From: Dryococelus australis
Lineage: Eukaryota; Arthropoda; Insecta; Phasmatodea; Phasmatidae
Assembly (NCBI GenBank): GCA_029891345.1
Contig: CM056993.1
Coordinates: 274,216,900 to 274,280,899, forward strand
Length of the DNA: 64,000 nucleotides
Direction of reading: 5' to 3'
Below, piece by piece: positions 45,225-56,205 of the stretch. Under the pieces are notes generated by a model. It made no database searches, had not been told where the DNA came from, and saw only the letters and a list, made by a program, of their open reading frames with translations. The position numbers and the translations under genes were made by a program. The first letter of the stretch is position 1. Every line of letters starts with the position of its first letter.

Positions 45225-45228
<4 letters not shown>

Positions 45229-45689
45229 TAAATAGCCTTTTTAAAAAGTATAAAATTTTGTCAGAGATTCAGTGTAATTGCCACGTGTCCACTTAACCGC
45301 AGAGTGTCACATCCCGTCTGTTTGTTTATGTTTTAGGGTAATGTTTATGTAATGCTCTTAGTGTAATCTTAGAGTATTTTCATGTTTGCGAAGGTGAGTG
45401 CTGTTCTCGGAATATTCATGCAATATTAACCACTGTAAATATTATGTTTTCTTTTGATATTTGTGTTGTTACTTTTCCAGTGTTATGTTATGCCATGCTA
45501 TTTTTGCTACCACTAATATGCATTATAAAGTCCTCATTTAAATGATTAAAATAACTGACGTATACACAAATTGTATACGGAGAATAATTAATATGACAGG
45601 AATGTTTATCAGTGTGATGTATATTTTATGACAATTCCAAATTTTACTGTTCCACCCAGGTATGTAACATATAATGACGGCTGCGGTGC
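45225..45689 (+). repeat. LTR-like sequence related to 53690-53900
   Basis: CCACGTGTCCA, GTTTGTTTATGTT, AGGGTAATGTTTATGTAATG and GTTATGTTATG occur in the same order as CACGTGTGCAACG, GTTTGTTTACGTT, GAAGGGTTATGATTAAATG and GTTATGTTAAATAG upstream of G5. Likely a diverged LTR 5' segment. Confidence 0.35.
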
Positions 45690-46821
45690 TCTTATCGGTG
45701 GTAGGACGTGGCCAGCAGATGGTGGTTCAGTGGTCAGAATGAAAAATATAAAACTCAGAATTTTGAGGAGTGAGGTTGTCTGGTTTAGGTGGTTGGAATG
45801 AGGTACATTATCCGGGTGCCAGACACTATCCATACCTAGTGCTATTGAAGTGGTAGAGCAGATTCATCTTCACTCAGGGCCATGTGGCCGACGAACAAAG
45901 GAAGCTATCTTTCAGTTGCTATGTCACTCCTCGTGCTATGGATTGTTGACCTGTATCGTGACCTACGGGGTGAATTATCTAAGCTAATCACACGCCTATG
46001 CTACTTTATACAGTGACACTTGTAAATAAAAGGTGAATGTCAATACGGATGTGCATGTTGAAGGGAAATTAGAAGGGTCTTCCCTAAAACGCCTTGCAGT
46101 TTACCTTAAATAAAAGCACTCGGCACACGTAATGCCTTTTATTTAGGTGATTGCTTACATGCCTCGAGGGCAACACTTTACGTGAATGGTGGAGGACATT
46201 TACCGGTCGGCAGCAGTAAAGCGGGAAATTGTACGAAGTTCTGTGCATTACTTAGTGCAGGTTAAACTCCTCCAGGTGATGCAAACCTGGAGGAGGTGAT
46301 AGGCGGTGTCCCAGGCAGCTTACGAAAAAGGAGTCTGTTATACTACGAGACTATTGATGTGAAAAATGACTGGTACAAGTGATAAACGCCGCCCGGGTGC
46401 AGAACCGACGGTATGGGACTGTTAACTCAGAGTTCTCAATGTCTACTGTCGTTCCATCATGGCATGCACCAGAGGTTGCCGTCACCGCACGCCACATTGA
46501 GCTAATTTCTGCTACCTTGCACTCGCTCAACCATGCTTAATACTACAAAACTTGCAATAGTACTCTTAAATATTCTCTAACATGACAACCTGACATATTA
46601 CACTGCAAAATAAGTGGGATGATGTGTGGATGAAAACACGTAACTAAAGTACACTACCAAACACAGTGCAATTTGCAATAACATTGAATAACTTTAGGGC
46701 ATTGAAACTATTATCACGGGTATCCCTTTCACGGGTATCACCCTAGCCATTTTAATGTGATATTTAGGAAAAATGAAAGTATGTGGTACTCTTTCAGTCG
46801 TGGACACAGCTGATGGTGGCA
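45690..46821 (-). mobile_element. Gypsy G2 3' LTR (approximate left edge)
   Basis: On the minus strand the LTR start TGCCACCATCAGC (46821) is preceded by AGAGGGGGGGCACC, a polypurine tract (46826-46840). Within, the blocks AAGGGTCTTCCCTAAAACGC, AAATAAAAG and CTCGAGGGCAACACTTTACG parallel the core of the G3 LTRs. A perfect 11-bp hairpin lies at 46267-46295. Confidence 0.5.
46267..46295 (+). repeat. Perfect 11-bp stem hairpin in G2 LTR
   Basis: CTCCTCCAGGT / ACCTGGAGGAG with a 7-nt GATGCAA loop. GC-rich compared with the surrounding LTR; the other LTR copies do not show the same stem. Confidence 0.85.
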
Positions 46822-46840
46822 ATTAGGTGCCCCCCCTCTA

Positions 46841-47780
46841 TGTGTTGGTGACGACTGCTGCAGCCGAACCCTGTTGGCTGTCCTCCGTTCCCATTCTGAC
46901 CAGCAAGGTACCGGAACACCACTGCAGGTCGTACATGCTGTTGGCGAACATCTCTGCCTCCACAACCGATGCAGGATGTAAGTGCCGGCCGACTCATCCC
47001 CAATGTCGTCACTACTCCCGTGCTCTCTCCTGTGCTCCAGTTTCATCTCCTCTTGTCTGTTGCTGCTTCCTCCTTGCTTACTGCCACAGGCGCGACCCGC
47101 TCTCGTGCTTACTTGCTTTCCCATCGCATCTCATCTTCTGTGGTGTTTCACACTCTTCTGGGTGGGTAGCGACATCGGACGTCGGGCCATCTCCTTGTGC
47201 ATGTTCTGCTGGAACTGCAGGCAATGGTTGCGGTGTTGATTTTCGAATGGTGCCGCTTGTAAGTGGTGCACCATCGAACATATTACGGCGGACCTTCGGA
47301 CAAGCCACCCCGGCCACCACTGAGCCGGGCGTCGCCGGGTTCACTGAACCATCTCCTGTTGTCCTTCTTGAAGGTGCAAACGCACCTCCCATGCTCGTCT
47401 GTTCCTTCCCTTTCCCGGCATCGGTAATGCTGTTGAGTGTCGTCAGGGCCAGAAATCTCTCCTCTCCTGCCCTTATCCATCATTTTGTGCTGCGGTTCCT
47501 TGTGGGCTGTTGTCGTATGCTGCCTGTACTGATCTCCCCTCCTCTGCTGTTGTTGCCCCGTGCTCTGTGATGTGTGATATCAAGTTCCCATGCCAGATGT
47601 ACCTAGCTTCGTCCGGTGTGGGCGAGACTGCTATCACCGGTGGTCGGTCTCCTGCCGGATGTGCCGCCCCATCTTCTTCATCGTTCGCTCCTTCCTGGAG
47701 CTCGACATTCTAATCGCCGTCATGGGGCTGTGAGACACCAGGTGTATCCTCCCTCCCGACGTTAACTGCAATGCGTCCAT
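46841..47780 (-). pseudogene. Gypsy G2 hydrophilic C-terminal tail
   Basis: GC-rich sequence between integrase and polypurine tract. On the minus strand, Pro/Ala/Glu-rich frames (for example 47078-47392 with A-P-S-R-R-T-T-G-D-G and 46738-47124) resemble the unconserved tail after integrase in this Gypsy group; G4's tail (52.33-52.98 kb) is similar in style. The long plus-strand frame 46827-47570 (247 codons) is the antisense shadow of this biased composition. Confidence 0.5.
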
Positions 47781-47785
47781 TGTCA

Positions 47786-48500
47786 TCATGGTCTGCTCGC
47801 ACCAAGTTCCTCCCCACCTGGACCAAGTACATAGTCGGTCCTATACTCCACGCAATCACGCACAGGTAGTTCCATTATGCCGCCAGATCCTTGTCGGATA
47901 CCTCGTCTGGTGCTCCCTTTGATCGTGCTGCCTATGCATGCGATTCTCGCACTGCTAACCACTGCTCTCCTTTTGCTGGTTGCTGTGTTCTTGAGGCAGT
48001 TGCGTTCGCCTGGTAGTGTGAGGTTCCTTCCCAACAGCACGTCCACAGACCTCCTTCCCATGGCAGCATTCACTCGGGTGCGGGGGGGTAAACAAGGCAG
48101 TGGGCAGGTGTTATGCCCACCTGTTGTTCTTTTCGCCCACATGGAGTCGCAACTGCATTTTGAGGTCTTGGTTGCGATGCTCCGTGGGGATTTCCCATGC
48201 ATATAAACAGCTGTTTTGAGATGTATGTAACCCACACTGTTGCATAACTTTTGCCATTTCCTCTCTGAGAATTGTGTACCATAATCGGTCAAAATTTGCC
48301 TTAGGTAACTCCAGCATGCAAAGAACTCATTTTGCATTGGCTTGACTATATTTGGTACTCGTGCACTAATGACATAACAGGCCTCGGTCCATCTCAGAAA
48401 ATTTACCTGTCACCACGAGGATAAACTTCTTACACCCTGCATACTTGGGGTTATGACCCATAAGGTCCAAGTTAATTGTCTCCAACTGCCTTTTCTGCAT
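47786..48500 (-). pseudogene. Gypsy G2 integrase core
   Basis: Minus strand, in changing registers: L-D-L-M-G-H-N-P-K-Y-A-G (first catalytic D; about 48440-48475), K-F-I-L-V-V-T-G-K-F-S-E-M-D, I-L-T-D-Y-G-T-Q-F (second D; about 48265-48295), P-T-E-H-R-N-Q-D-L-K-M-Q-L-R (catalytic E region; about 48160-48205) and V-R-D-C-V-E-Y-R-T (normally V-G-D-x-V-x-V-R-T). The catalytic triad is recognisable but several stops and frameshifts break the frame. Confidence 0.85.
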
Positions 48501-48509
48501 TCTCGCCTG

Positions 48510-48794
48510 TTACTTCTGTGAGCAGTCTGCACACTGTGATTTTAACTGTTGACATTTCATGCATTTTCTCAAGTACTGCTGCCCGTCATGTGACAGGCGG
48601 TGCCAGAAAAACTTTTCTCTCACAATGCGAATGGTTTGGTCTGTACCTGGATGACTTGCCATGTTACTAGTGTGTGTGTGTGCGCACACAAAATTTTTTG
48701 CTCTCATTTCCTCGGGCAAAAATATCCGCCATTTACTGTTGCCTCGTGGTGCACATGTCTCTAATTTGTCGTTCAATGCTCGCCATTGCGCCAT
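48510..48794 (-). pseudogene. Gypsy G2 integrase zinc-binding (H2C2) domain
   Basis: A 94-codon frame with H-T-H-T-S-N-M-A-S-H-P-G-T-D-Q-T, then F-F-W-H-R-L, then C-M-K-C-Q-Q-L-K-S. The His-His-Cys-Cys ligands of the integrase N-terminal domain are all present. Upstream residues L-P-E-E-M-R match the strand leading into this domain. Confidence 0.9.
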
Positions 48795-49418
48795 GTGTCC
48801 ACCTGCACATTTTTCTACTTGCTCTCGTGTAAACCTGCAATTTTTCTGTGCGGCCTTTACTACCTTGTAAATTTCATTTACTACAATCTATGCTCACCCT
48901 GCCACAAGTTGGTTTAGCTGCGCCTTGCGTATGTGTTCTCACGAATGTGGCAGAAAGATATCGCCCCACTCTGCTTCACCGTACACAACATCATCAAGGT
49001 TTGATTCTCGTAACAATGCATCTACCAGTTACTTTCATTCCTGGGCACATACTCTACAGCAAAGTCATACACCTGTAGAAGCAGCACCCACTCGTTGAGC
49101 TTGCTACATGCTTCTGTGATGTTACTTAGCCAAACAAGCATCGATTATCTGTACGTTATGTGAACCTTATATACTATACATAGGCAAGGTACTTTTTAAT
49201 GGTCTATAACATTGCCAAACATTCCCTTTCTTTCACATTGTACTTACGCCCTGTGCGACCTAATTTTGCACTTGCAAAATCAATTACATGCTTCTCTCCG
49301 CCCTTCTTACATTGATATAGGACCGCGCCCAGCCCCTATTTGTTGGCATCAGTCTGTAAAAAACAGCTGTTGCATGGGATTGTATCGCGCTAGCATTGTG
49401 AATGTTTGAATTGTTTGT
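48795..49418 (-). pseudogene. Gypsy G2 RNase H region
   Basis: Near 49030-49090 the minus strand reads L-L-L-Q-V-Y-D-F-A-V-E-Y-V-P-R-N-E-S-N, matching W-x-x-x-L-x-x-Y-D-F-x-V-x-Y-x-P-G-x-x-N at the end of the Gypsy RT/RNase H module. The rest of the domain is degraded. Confidence 0.75.
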
Positions 49419-50210
49419 TTAGCTCCTCAAACACCTGCTCTGCTTCGTTGGTACATACAAACAGTTTCTGCCGACAGAAGTACAGTTAACGGTGCTGTTA
49501 TTATTGCGAACGTCTATGCACTCACAGATCCAGTTAATGAGGCCAAAGAATTTTCGTAACTCCTTTCGCGTATGTGGCGAACATTGCTGGTCGATTAACT
49601 GTAACTGTTCCGGATTTGGAGTTTCCCCTTTCTCGCTCACTACATGACCTAGGAAATCTAGTTCCGACTGGCCAAGGCTAACTATTTTTTTACCACGGAC
49701 GAAAACCCATTCACTGCTAGTCTTTCCAACACAAGTCATAGATGGTGCACGTGATATTCCCATGTTTCTGACCACACAATTACATCGTTTAAGCATGAGG
49801 GGGTGAATTCGGCTATTATATCATCTAGCACCCGTACCATCATTGCTTGGAAAATTGTGGGAGCACACTTAAAGCTAAATGGCATAGCACAAAATTGGCA
49901 ATGTGTCCCGTCAGGTTCGGTAAATGCTGTTTTCTCTCTATCCTGCAATTTTATGGGGATCTGCCAGTAGACCCTTTTTAGGTCCAATAATGTTAGTACT
50001 TTTGCTCTCCCTACCAATTGCATGGCATCATTAAAGCTTATGTATGGCGGCAATGCACTGCTCATTACTTAATTAATTGGCCTAAAATCGATGCAGAAGC
50101 CCCACCTCGTGTTTTTTTTTTTGGGTTCAAGAGTGATTACAGATTTAATTTGATTATGTGTCGGCTCAATTACACAATCTGTGAGCATTTCCTTGAGTTG
50201 TTTAATAATT
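49419..50210 (-). pseudogene. Gypsy G2 reverse transcriptase
   Basis: In order on the minus strand: M-L-T-D-C-V-I-E-P, E-P-K-K-K-N-T-R-W-G-F-C-I-D-F-R-P-I-N, then the frame 49736-50065 with T-L-L-D-L-K-R-V-Y-W-Q-I-P, R-E-K-T-A-F-T-E-P-D-G, M-P-F-S-F-K-C-A-P and C-L-N-D-V-I-V-W-S where Y-L-D-D is expected. A second frame (49419-49796) has D-F-L-G-H-V-V-S-E-K-G and K-E-L-R-K-F-F-G-L-I-N-W of the thumb/connection. Loss of the second catalytic Asp at Y-L-D-D makes the enzyme inactive, besides the frameshifts. Confidence 0.92.
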
Positions 50211-50629
50211 TAATTTAGTTGTGGCATGTAGCTGCACAGTGCGGTGTAAAAGGGACATTCTTGGGTTAATGGTATTGCGTACTCTGCTACGGTGAAATAC
50301 TTGAGTGCATCATGCTATGCAAAAACTTCTTTACATTCATTCAGTGCTCTCTGAAAGCGGCCTGGTGTTGTGGCGGTATCTGATGATCAAATTGAGCAAG
50401 CTGCATCTCGGGAGTGTTATCTGTGATGCCAGTCAATTTGGTACACAGTATGCTTTTCATTTGCAAACAAAGTGAATTCATCTCGCAGCAGGCTCGACAA
50501 GTGTTTTGTTCACTTTACTAGGGCACACCTAATATTACTACTGCTGTGATATCGGCTATAATTATTGCTGTGGTGATACTTTCTATACAGCACATCATGA
50601 CAGTTAGTTTTGTTTGCCCTTGTGCGCTA

Positions 50630-50836
50630 TTATTTTCTTGCCCTGTGACCAATCTGCTTATGTGTTTTGTGGGGGGTTACATTTGTTTTATTGACAAATT
50701 GAGGTTGCAAGAAATTGTGTAAAGCAGCGATGTTGATCAATGTATGATATAGCTTATTGTTGACAAGCACAAGCATGCAGATAAACTGTGCCATTGCTCC
50801 ACTCACCTGATTTATAAATGCCTGTTGGGATTTCAA
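50630..50836 (-). pseudogene. Gypsy G2 protease region
   Basis: M-L-V-L-V-N-N-K-L-Y-H-T-L-I-N-I-A-A-L-H-N-F-L-type sequence aligns with G1 (A-L-I-D-T-A-A) and G5 (A-L-I-D-V-A-A-S-H-N). The catalytic Asp is Asn here, so the protease is dead. Confidence 0.75.
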
Positions 50837-51129
50837 GTTGGGTTGGTGTTGTTTTGACGAGACCAGGGCGTCGGGTCTCCTTACCCATGCTTCCCATTTC
50901 CCTGCTGGTTGTCTGTGGTGCCTTGATAGCCATCAAGGTGCTGGTTGTTGGGGAAATGGCTGTGTCAATGGTAGGTCTTGGCTGGCCTGCAGTAGTGACA
51001 AGGATGCTGCAGATTCCCTGCCCTATTCAATTGGGCATCCTGACTCGTGGGAACAAGTGCTACACTATTTCGTTTACTGTACCCGACTCTCTGTGTGTTG
51101 TTGACATTACTGTTCACATCTGGAAATTT

Positions 51130-51950
51130 TGAGGTTGATTGTCCGAATTGGTGTTTGTTGCAAATTTATGGCGGTACACTGTCTTTTGCACTGTTGTCTT
51201 TTCGCAGCCTGTGCCAAAATCGTGCGGCATCGTTATCGCAGCACAGACGGCATTGATTCAGTTTCAATATGATGGCAACTCTCATAATTTCTTCGACTGT
51301 GCTGTTCAGCAGTGGCACAGAATTCCGGTAATACAGTTTCTGCTACGATCTCCATCACTTCGCGCTCCAGCAGATGCCGGTGAAAATGCCGTACCAGGTG
51401 CACTTTGAGTGTGATAAATGTGATGAGAGGATCGCCAGGTTGTTGGGCTTAAGAGTGCAGCTTGCTTTGTGCTTGCAGCGATGAAAATGCACCTCCGAAT
51501 CGACACTGAAAGCAGTGGATGCACTCTTGCCATAATAGCCTGTAATGATTTAGTGAGTTCCACCAGACTTTTGCTTCACATCGCAATTGGGCTTCTACAC
51601 ATCCTGCCCATTTGTCTTACCAAATGCTCTATCTCTGTAGACATGCAGTATAGTCCAGAGAAATGCATGTGGGTCTTCTGTTGGTGCTCTTGCAAAAGTG
51701 GGCAACATTTGAAATCAGTTTGGCATCATCTTGCTGTCTGGTTACTTCTGTTGTTGACTCCGGTTAGTTGGCATCAATGCTTGTGGTGTGCTGAATTACC
51801 TTCAATTTTGTTCCATCGATGCTTCGATACGATTAATTGGCTTAGGTGTCACAGGAATTGTGGCTGAATAGGGAGTACACAAAGGTGCTATGTTATGGAA
51901 TGATTGTGTTGGGGTAGAATGCCGGTAATATCTGCGGATAAGGTGGGATT
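51130..51950 (-). pseudogene. Gypsy G2 gag, truncated
   Basis: About 51250-51420 on the minus strand reads K-V-H-L-V-R-H-F-H-R, then E-R-E-V-M-E-I-V-A-E-T, matching G1 gag (E-I-L-E-I-V-A-E-T). Beyond about 51950 the sequence passes into plus-strand G4 material, so the gag N-terminus, leader and 5' LTR of G2 are missing. Confidence 0.6.
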
Positions 51951-52189
51951 GATATCAGTGGTTGAAGTGCAGATGTTAGTGTGATTGTTGTGGAACAGAC
52001 TGAGCCTCCTTGTTGCTTGTGCTGTCAACTGCCACATGTATTTTGTTTATATGTGCCTGCTGCTCCATGCCCTCCTGTGATTAAGTCTTCACACAGAAAT
52101 CCTATTCCCTGAAACATTGCTTTCCCTCACAAGTTCTGACAATTCTCGTGCACTGGTGCTTTACAACTGCAACATTTGTAATTTTTTCC

Positions 52190-52503
52190 TCTTGCTTCTC
52201 CTGTGCAGGGTTTGCCCCTAAGTGGAGCGAACTACATGTTGTTGTAAAAGCAGTAGGGTATACAATTTACCTCATCAAGGTCAGCAGAAGGTGCAAGGTG
52301 GCCATACACCGAGACGACCTTCGCGTAGCCATGGTAAGACTCAGCACAGAAATTCCTGAGCAAAAGGAAGGGCCCAGTGGCCAAGAGCATGTAGCAGAAT
52401 CATCCAATGGCGGAGCTGAGGCAAACTCAAGCACAAATGGGAGTGCACTTCGGCACCTTTTTCCCACTGCCACACCCGGTAGTCACACACCCATAGGTTG
52501 GTA
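52190..52503 (+). pseudogene. Gypsy G4 integrase C-terminal domain and tail
   Basis: The plus strand begins with F-A-P-K-W-S-E-L-H-V-V-V-K-A-V, then Y-L-I-K-V...V-A-I-H-R-D-D-L-R, the Gypsy integrase C-terminal beta domain (K-x-x-P-x-W-x-G-P-y-x-V...V-H-x-D-x-L). A Glu/Ser/Asn-rich tail follows; the frame ends at 52504. Nothing upstream of about 52190 in this orientation is recognisable, so only the 3' end of the element survives. Confidence 0.8.
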
Positions 52504-53001
52504 GGGGAAGAAGAGAAGCAAGAGGAAGACGTGCCACCATCTCAAACATATCATGACATCAACATCGCAGGCACTGCAAACCGAAGTGAGCCAGACTGGA
52601 GTGTCACGACACCCAGTGTAGAGACAATGCCTTAGGAAGACGTCGCACAAAGCGAGTCAGTGGGGCCAAATGCAGGCCCGATCAGCCCACAGAACTTCAC
52701 CACGATACCAATGAAGACTACGATACCAACTGACCTCGCATCAGGGACACAGGGGAAGGTTCATCAGAAGGAGCATTGAGGGGTCCGAAGAGCAGCGACA
52801 GCATCAGCAGCAACGATGACGAGTTGATGGCAGAGTGGGTCTCGACCCCTCCCTGCCGCCCCAAGTGTCACCATTTGCATAGGTCGGCATGCACGGGCAG
52901 CGGCACACTATCTGCAGGGTCATTTCCCTGGAGCATCATCGCATGCTATACGTGAGGTCCTGCAACCAGCTTTGTCCGAATGGTCCCCAAAGGCGGAGGC
53001 G
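52504..53001 (+). mobile_element. Gypsy G4 3' internal tail and polypurine tract
   Basis: Charged low-complexity tail sequence with stops, ending in CCAAAGGCGGAGGCG (52987-53001), a purine-rich tract directly before the TGGT start of the LTR. Confidence 0.6.
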
Positions 53002-53657
53002 TGGTATTTAACGTGTTCCTGATGTCGACGTATCCCTTGTGCCCGTTTGTTTCATCGCAGACGCATTAACCACACAGCAACACTCTACCGATCATTAGGT
53101 CACAGTCTTGATCAGTGCAGGTCAAGAACAGCGTGTACACTTTTCTTGCTACCTGTAACTCGTGGCCGCAGGTCATAATATATAACATTCATCACAAGAG
53201 GTAACACTCGCGATGAGTGGACATGTGCAGCATTTCATTGTACCTTTGCAGTAATAAAACAGTCATACCATAATTAGACATGTTTTACTGTATTCACTCG
53301 CCTGTTCATCGGGTCCTGCGCCCTCATAGCAGCATCAACTTTAGTGTTTTTCAATGTACGTTTTGGATTTTTATGGGACCTGCCTCCCTCAAGCTGAGTA
53401 AAGCCAGTGATGATATATGCGTGAGAAGTGGCCAACAGCTTCGCCCCAAAGGAAATATTTTAAACAATTAAATTAGCTCTCCTTCATATTGACCACATAT
53501 CCAGAGTCGCCATAGGCCGTACAACCCCATTCAACAGCGTTCTCTCTACCAAACGTGGTATTGGGCACATCTCCAGTTCCTGTTTTCCACCTGCTCCCAG
53601 GTGGAACACGAACATATCACAGCAGCTCTGAAGGTGCAACGTGTAAATTTTTGGCCA
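53002..53657 (+). mobile_element. Gypsy G4 3' LTR (short form)
   Basis: Starts TGGTATTTAACGTG and ends near TTTTTGGCCA. It matches both halves of the solo LTR at 12896-14563 and includes the AATAAAACAGTCATACC polyadenylation region (53252 on). The 0.98-kb middle part present in the solo LTR is missing; the junction falls at a GTG found at both edges of the missing part. Confidence 0.75.
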
Positions 53658-53689
53658 TTTTAATTTACATCCAATGTTGACATCAGATG

Positions 53690-55230
53690 TCACGTGTGCA
53701 ACGCAGCGACCACGTAAGATTGTTTGTTTACGTTATGTTTTTATTGAAGGGTTATGATTAAATGTACTTGAAGGACTTGTTTATTATTGTATTAAGGTAA
53801 GTGCTGTGTACAACGTGTACACATAGAATTATTTAGAAAATAAAAGGGCTTTGTTATGTTAAATAGTGTTTTTTTATGTCCCGTTTTGTGCAGTAAGTCA
53901 TCTTGTGTGTCTAGTAGTAATAATAAGTGTTGTATTTAGTTTGTGCCTATATGTTTTGCTGAAGTTTACGACACCAACCATTAGTAACGTAACACTATTG
54001 TTTATATTGGCATCACGTGCCACGTACAAGCCATATATATTTTCAGCGCTTATGTTAGTATTAGTGATTTGAGTTTAATTGTATCCTTGTTTAGTATCTT
54101 GTAAGCTTGTAAGAAAACATAACCTCCAATGGCCAACCATGGCAGCACGTTTCCATCCCAAACAAACATTTCAAGTTTGCACCAAATTGTAATTTAGGTG
54201 TTCTTTTGTAATAGTGGCATAGTGCAAAGACATACATGCAAATTAAATACAGTCACAAGTAAATGTGTGAAAATACACAATAAATCAGAGCCTACGCACT
54301 CCCGTAAAAAGTAGATAGTTGAGGTTAACTGTGACCAGCTGCAGAACAACCTGGTCTCGTGGTTTTAAAATTAAACATTTTCATAGGATATTTTTATATT
54401 ATCATGTACAAGTGTTTTGTAGCATATAGTGTGTTATAGTAATCATTTAGGCCCGTCATTTATTTCACGTAACACGTAATTTTACTTTCTATTTTTTTCA
54501 TCGTGTCACACGGGAATGACCACCCTTTGGTGCCGGCCACGTTCAGTAATGTAGCAGTTCTCGAGTAGTGCAGACGTCGCGTTGCGGCCTCCCCGGGCCC
54601 ATTACCGTTTTGTATACCAATCATGTAGTTTTCAATAGAAATTATTATTCTGGAACTTTTAGAGTCCTTACACCTAGTCTGTCATCCAAGTCTTTAACTT
54701 CTTTTTTGTCGCCCGGAGAGTTCGCTGTACTACAGTCCGGTCCGTTTTGTACACAGCCGGACCTTAACTTTCACTTAAGTTTTCATGTAGGCTTCGTGCC
54801 ATTTTTACAGTTTACGTGCTCTATCACGCCAACAGAAAATGTGTATTTAATGTGCCTCACATGAGGGTAAGATATAAACGTGTGGCTAAATGAACTTTAC
54901 CAGCTTTCATTTCTGGGTATGCATCGTGTCCCATGTAATCAAATTTTTCACTAACCTAATAAAAGGGCGTAGGATGGCCATAACAATCATTCGGGAGTGA
55001 GTGACGTACAGGGGAGACAGACAACCCCTACTAGCCAAGACACTTAAAGAATATAATGGGAATCTACTGCATCACGTGGAGACAGTCTCCACAGACAGCA
55101 GAGCATTGGAGGAAGCCATGCTGGTTGTCGGCTGCACGACACCACCTGCAGTCTCGTGCTGACAACACTGTGAGCTGGTGCCTAACCGAGTAATATTCAC
55201 GTCATTATTACTATTCCAATCCACATAACC
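53690..55230 (+). mobile_element. Probable Gypsy G5 5' region (LTR-like and leader)
   Basis: The first 200 bp resemble 45270-45520. AATAAAAGGGC occurs at about 53840 and 54957. Its location directly upstream of G5 protease and its retro-LTR-like composition suggest LTR plus leader/gag remnant, but LTR ends, primer site and gag motifs were not identified. Confidence 0.35.
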
Positions 55231-55244
55231 TCAACATCCCCCCT

Positions 55245-55475
55245 ATGGTCCAACCACCACGCAGTCACCGTGTTGTTTACACAAACCATAGTACCTCAAA
55301 ACAGTTCACTAGGGTTTCAGTTCTTGTCAACAACCGTCGGTGTCAAGCTCTTATTGACGTGGCGGCTTCACATAATTTTGTTCATGCCGACGTCATCGAC
55401 ATTAGGAGTATGCAACCCATACAGCAAGAAATTCAACTGGCTGCTCGACAGGAAACAGTCAAGATCACAGGGTAA
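55245..55475 (+). pseudogene. Gypsy G5 protease
   Basis: A 76-codon frame with S-V-L-V-N-N-R-R-C-Q-A-L-I-D-V-A-A-S-H-N-F-type sequence (catalytic Asp intact, about 55349-55371), then I-Q-L-A-A-R-Q-E-T-V-K-I-T-G. The layout matches G1 and G2 proteases, in plus orientation. A stop ends the frame at 55475. Confidence 0.8.
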
Positions 55476-56205
55476 ATTAGCCACCATAGAAATTTGGGAC
55501 ATCAAAACTACGATCACCGCCTTTGTGTCAATCGACTTGAGGGAAGAAGTCATCCTCGGTGTGCCCTAGTTATCCAAACAACATGCAGTTGTCAAACCTG
55601 CAGCTCGACATGTCCATTTTGGAACCGAGGAACTGCAAACTGTTTATAATATCAACCCACGAACAACTGGGCGAACGTCTCCTGTGCTGCTTGACAAGTT
55701 AGACCACTCAGTGCCTCCTGAATTCCAGGAGGTAATACAATGCCTATTGAATGAGCGACAAGACGTCTTCACTACGGCCAACCATAGCTGAACACTGTAT
55801 CCGGTTGACTACAGATAAACCTGTGTTTGACTCACCATGATGGTGCTACGCACATGAAAGGAAAATTATAAAGGAATAAATTGACGAGATGCTACGGGAG
55901 GGCATGAAAGAGCCATAGAAAATTAACTACAATGCTGCCATCACGTTAGTTCCGAAGGAGGACAGCTGATGGTGTTTTTGCGTTGACTTCAAATGTCTCA
56001 ATCTCGTCACCGAAAGTGCTCCGCCCCCCGTATATCAACATGAAAAATGCCCTGAATAGCTAGGGACGTGCATGCATGATGACTACAATTGACCTGAAAA
56101 GTGGGTATTGGGAGATACCAGTTCGGCCGTCAGACCGTCACAAGACCACTTTAACAGCACCAGATGGCAGGCACTTTCAATTTTGCACAATCCGTTTGGA
56201 ACTTA
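55476..56205 (+). pseudogene. Gypsy G5 reverse transcriptase, N-terminal part
   Basis: Plus strand reads, with stops, R-K-I-I-K-E, I-D-E-M-L-R-E-G, I-T-L-V-P-K-E-D-S, F-C-V-D-F-K-C-L-N-L-V-T, T-I-D-L-K-S-G-Y-W-E-I-P-V and P-D-G-R-H-F-Q-F-C. These are the Gypsy RT fingers/palm up to just before the M-P-F-G-L and Y-L-D-D motifs. Similarity ends abruptly at about 56205. Confidence 0.9.

Noticed and set aside
46827..47570. 247-codon plus-strand open frame, one of the longest in the window
   Set aside because: It is antisense to the GC-rich tail of Gypsy G2 and has a Ser/Pro/Cys/Leu bias expected from that composition; no domain and no start context.
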